From Malurus cyaneus samueli (taxonomy: Eukaryota; Chordata; Aves; Passeriformes; Maluridae), in contig CM019228.1 in assembly GCA_009741485.1 (NCBI GenBank), positions 11,988,749 to 12,052,748 of the forward strand: a DNA stretch of 64,000 bases, in the 5' to 3' direction. The position numbers and the translations under genes were made by a program. Under the pieces are notes generated by a model, which had not been told where the DNA came from, did not search any database, and worked only from the letters and a program-made list of their open reading frames with translations. This document shows, one piece after another, positions 60,501-64,000 of the stretch. The stretch's first letter is position 1. Every line of letters begins with the position of its first letter.

Positions 60501-60731
60501 TTTCTCAATTTTTTGCTTTTGGTTTAAAAGGCTCTTAGAGAAGTAACGTTTGAGGGGGGATTTCAGTTGGCAAGTGTAAGGAAAGCAGCAGCACTCTCCT
60601 GGTGCCTGTAGCACCGCCTTTGGCCAGTGATTAGTGATTAGAGCTCACAGCTTAACAGGGCCAGGAGCAGGAGGAAGCTCATGGTGGTGAGCGTGCTCCT
60701 GATGGGACCTGGGGCAGCTCTCAGAGCAACT
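57551..60731. other. Non-coding spacer
   Basis: No repeat recognised. A partial inverted repeat AGCATGGA/TCCATGCT near 60002-60029 is noted. Frames of 136 codons or fewer lack domains. Confidence 0.5.
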
Positions 60732-60744
60732 CCAGCAGGTGGCA
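60732..60744 (+). promoter_or_regulatory. CTCF-like motif (full core match)
   Basis: CCAGCAGGTGGCA satisfies every position of CCASYAGRKGGCR, in the same orientation as the weaker match 3.2 kb upstream. Flanks do not extend the match, so occupancy is uncertain. Confidence 0.35.
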
Positions 60745-61189
60745 AAAATCCTCTATAGCACCTTGATTTACTGATCCCTGGAAATGCAGATAAGCTTCTT
60801 TCCTGTAAGAGGTTTATGTGATGTGGAGGCGAGTGCATGGATTCAGTACTACCCTTTTGAGAGGATTCTCCAACAGGCTGCTGGAATTCTTGGAACAGCT
60901 ATTGTGTATCCCAGAGGACTGTAGTAGGTGATGTAACTGCTCATCCTTATGGCTCAGGGATAGTAATTTGAGGATAAGCTAATTAACTGTGCCGTGCAGT
61001 TGAGATGCTCCTTTATAAATCTTCCTTGAACTCAGGGCTGATGCCCCGTGCAAACCTTACAGCCCTTCTAAAAGGCATATTCCCGTTCTTTGGATGATGA
61101 GTAGAGCTTGGACAAAGAAGAATCTCCCACTACAGGACATTCTGAGATGTGTTGGTCATGTGAGGGCGTCATCCACATCTAATTGTGGG
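60745..61189. other. Spacer
   Basis: No feature recognised before the last candidate regulatory block. Confidence 0.5.
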
Positions 61190-61860
61190 ATGGAGTTGAA
61201 CTCAGCGTGACAAACTTGCTGGGAGAAGCGTGGAGCAGAGGAGTGGGAGTCCCAGGGCGGAGATGCTGCTAACACCCAGCAATAGCCAGTTCCCCTGCTT
61301 GGCAACCCCCGTGCTGCTCTAGGTAAATGGAAATGACTTCATTATTTGTTTGTCCCTTGTCCCAGTGCCTTTTATTTTTAAGCCTGCATAACGCAAACCA
61401 CAGCCCCTGGGGAGCTTAACGAGGGTCTAAGTGGCACCACCGCTCCCCGCTAACAATGGGCTTTTGTTGTTCACACTTTCCCTATCAGAGTGTCCCGGAG
61501 GAACGTCCTTGCTTAGGAGACTATATTGTGATGTTATGACCTCAGAGAGGGGTGGGAGAGGAAGGGAGGGTTCAGGTGTATCTTTAACTTACTTGAATAA
61601 CTTTCTTCTAGTTGTGTTTTCTTCCCACCAGGATCTTTAATGAGTGCTCCGAGGGGGCTGGCTCGGAGCTATAAATACAGGCGCGTTATCACCCGCCTGT
61701 ATTGTGTGCGAGCGCTAATTTCTGTGCTGGGCTTGAACTTGTTGACTTCTGCGGTCGCTGTCAGGAAATGTTGGGTGGGAAAGGATTAAAGAGCCTATTG
61801 ATGTGACTCGGAATCTCGGGCCAGGAAGGCTGCTTGTATCATCTTAGATCTAGAGACGGT
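61190..61860. promoter_or_regulatory. Candidate cis-regulatory block with TATA and tandem hairpins
   Basis: CpG-retaining, repeat-free DNA: GCATAACGCAAACCACAGCC, GCTTAACGAGGGTC, GTCCCGGAGGAACGTCC, CGAGCGCTAATTTCTG, CTGCGGTCGCTG, ACTCGGAATCTCGGGCC. Two adjacent perfect hairpins (61646-61703) overlap TATAAATA at 61670-61677. It could be a developmental enhancer or the promoter of an unannotated transcript running to the right. Confidence 0.45.
61646..61703. repeat. Two perfect hairpins in tandem
   Basis: GCTCCGAG/CTCGGAGC (61646-61669, loop GGGGCTGG) is followed four bases later by AATACAGGCG/CGCCTGTATT (61674-61703, loop CGTTATCACC). All 18 pairs are Watson-Crick. The TATA-like octamer lies across the junction. 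Confidence 0.9.
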
Positions 61861-64000
61861 GGTGTTGATATCCAGCCTGGGCTTTTTTTTATAGAGTCGC
61901 TTTAGTCAGCTCCCTGTTCCTCCCTCCCACCTCCCCCATGGCGAGCACACTGACTCCGGCACTCCAGGCCGGAGTCTCCAAGGAGGAAGTAGACCCTGTA
62001 GGCGAATTTCCTGGTATTATGCCATTTTAACAACCTCTCTCTTGATTTAGGTGTTGCAGGCTGGCTAAGAATATTCCTTGACACTTGAAAGGGACCTTTA
62101 TTGTTTTCTTAATTTGTGAAGAATTACCTTTTTTTTTTTTTTTTGTCTCTCCAAACTTTTCTTTGTAGGGTCAGACTGGAGCCATGTTATTGTTGTTAAA
62201 TTTAGATCTGAGACTATATTAAGTCCTCTGGCAGTCTGCCCCAGCGCTTTCACTTCTTAAAACAGGAAGGCAGGCCTTGGCCTACTTGTGCTCATGTACT
62301 TAAAAAGGGTGAGAAGAAGACTTTTTACACTGCTAGGAAATAAATATAAAACTGCACGGTGTGTATACAACCCATGTCCTGCTGGAGCCAAGAGACAATT
62401 TCAAAGGTTGAAGCTCCTCAAGCCTCATGTTCTTCAACAGGAATTAGGCATGTAAGTGCCTTTATGGAAAGTCTGTCCCCAAACCAGTTCTGACACATGA
62501 AAAACTCTTGTTCTGTTTTGTGTGGGGGGGAGCAGATCCAGCAGTGTTGGCTGTAGGGATGTGATGGGGTGAGCTGTTGGTCCAAAGGGGTTGTTCCAAG
62601 GCTTGCAGCTCCTGCTTGCATTTGGGGAAAAGCTCTTCCAAAGCCCTGTGCAGGGGCTGATGCCTAAAATGTGACCTCCTAAATCGTGTTTGTGCATCTC
62701 GGAGAAGGTAACCTGGCTTCTAACATTGCCAAGATTCCTGTGGAAGGCAGAGAGGGGGAATGCTCAACACCTCAGGAGTAATGACTAACTCAGATTGCAA
62801 AGTCTGGCTTTGTAATGTCTGGCATCTGGCTTTGGGATCTGCCTCTCTGCATTCAGTGTGAAACCAGATTAGAGTATCTAATCCATGTATCCATGTGTGT
62901 AAAGCACAACTTGAAATATTAGTCCCTAAACCAAAAAATGATGAGAAAGGGAGAAAGCACGACTACATTAATAACTTCAAATTTTCCTGTTTAATTTGAA
63001 CCTTTCTCAGCATTTTTGAGCACACTTGATTGACTCCTGCCTTTTATAGGGACAGCCTAGTCAGAAGAAAAGGCAATATTGCAGCACCTGCAGTTTGTTC
63101 TGTTCTCAGACTGTGGCTGAATGCACACAAATGGCTCCGTGGGCTGGAGGGCTGTGCTCCCCTCGAGTTTTGACTCTTTCCCTGTGCCATTTCTGTAGCT
63201 AATCCTTCCTATCAGCAGACAGCTAGGAGCCAGCAGCCCATTGAAAAGGGAACCAGACTGAGGACAGGCTGCTGAGAGGAGTAGAAAAACTGTTCCTTTG
63301 AGGACTCTATAGATTTTATTTTTTTTCCCTGTGTAAAAGCATTGTTATTCTGATATATATGATGGGGGTAGGGGGCCACAAACTGCGATAAAAATACCTC
63401 TGAGCTTCACCAAGGCTCTTTCTACCTTTTCATAATTCAGGAGTCTGTCAATCAGAGCCAAAGGAGAGGAGGATGTGTGAGGCTGTGTGGGAGGGCTGGG
63501 GGCAGTGGAGACAGCAAATCTCATTGTCGTCCACACTGCTGCCAGGCCTGATCCTCAGGATATCACTGCAAATGGACAGGCAGGAGCAAGTGATCTCCTC
63601 TGTGGGAATTCAGATGTATTCTTGAATTCATGGTAGGTGCAGGCTGCTCCTGGAAGGGTTCAGGTGCTGCCTATGGGTCCCAGTTCAGTGCAGGGGCTGG
63701 GCATTGTGTGTTCAGTGACACACTTGTGTGTGTGCAGGGCTGAATAATTTGCTTTATCATCAGAGAAGAGCTCAGCATGAGCTTCTACAGCACATGGAAA
63801 AACCTGCTCAGATAAGGATTGTCTTTTACTGCCTGTCGTTGAAGCTGGCTGCACAAAACTGAAATTGAAAGCTCTCGGGCCCCACCTCTTTAACAGCATC
63901 TCAGCCCTTCCAGTTTTATGTCAGGTGAAACACAGAAGAGGAAGAATTCCTGACGTGGGCAGTCATTTCAGGACACCCTGAGTATGCAGTTCAGGTAAAG
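61861..64000. other. Non-coding spacer to window end
   Basis: T16 at 62129-62144, G7 at 62523-62529, short GT run near 63724-63736. No repeat family or gene recognised; frames of 87 codons or fewer. Confidence 0.5.

Noticed and set aside
1..64000. CRISPR arrays, operons, prophage or retroviral provirus
   Set aside because: No regularly spaced direct repeats, no long frames, no paired long terminal repeats; the sequence is vertebrate intergenic or intronic in character.

Overview
This window reads as non-coding vertebrate nuclear DNA, most likely from a bird. The main clue is a handful of short, decayed 3' ends of CR1 LINEs (4101-4160, 35103-35185, 38118-38176, probably 47209-47268, possibly 21168-21231). 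No SINE, L1-type LINE, long microsatellite or recognisable LTR element is visible. A 15-base run of N at 38650-38664 marks an assembly gap. No bacterial, viral or organellar gene organisation is present.

I find no protein-coding gene that I can support. All open reading frames are short; the longest is 201 codons and runs through a poly-T tract. They overlap one another on both strands, carry no recognised domain, and fit chance in 64 kb. I also see no tRNA, rRNA or known small RNA. The window is best described as a gene desert or a very long intron.

What it does hold is a series of blocks that look like cis-regulatory modules. They are repeat-free, retain CpGs in otherwise CpG-poor DNA, and are dense in homeodomain-type ATTA/TAAT cores. 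They lie near 4480-4800, 8815-9480, 9640-10480, 14880-15260, 23880-24260, 24535-24910, 27400-28080, 29300-29500, 32490-32960, 33590-33930, 36140-36420, 38860-39530, 43560-43910, 45420-46060 and 61190-61860. This texture suits the flank of a developmental regulator, but I cannot name the locus, and conservation cannot be tested here. Between the blocks lie AT-rich spacers, purine-rich tracts (3060-3375, 8270-8460, 43975-44245) and poly-T runs.

The features most worth a second look are exact sequence geometries. There are nuclear-receptor-type repeats: a perfect DR5 at 55391-55407, DR3 at 36386-36400, DR6 at 32015-32032, a near-consensus steroid-receptor element repeated 41 bases on at 10744-10799, and three half-sites at 30489-30533. 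There are also six long perfect inverted repeats. They include a 20-pair stem with a tetraloop (45316-45359), a 68-base precursor-like foldback (47543-47610) and two hairpins side by side over a TATA-like box (61646-61703). Two CTCF-like motifs in the same orientation (57536, 60732) could mark a domain edge. All of these are sequence matches only; function is inference.
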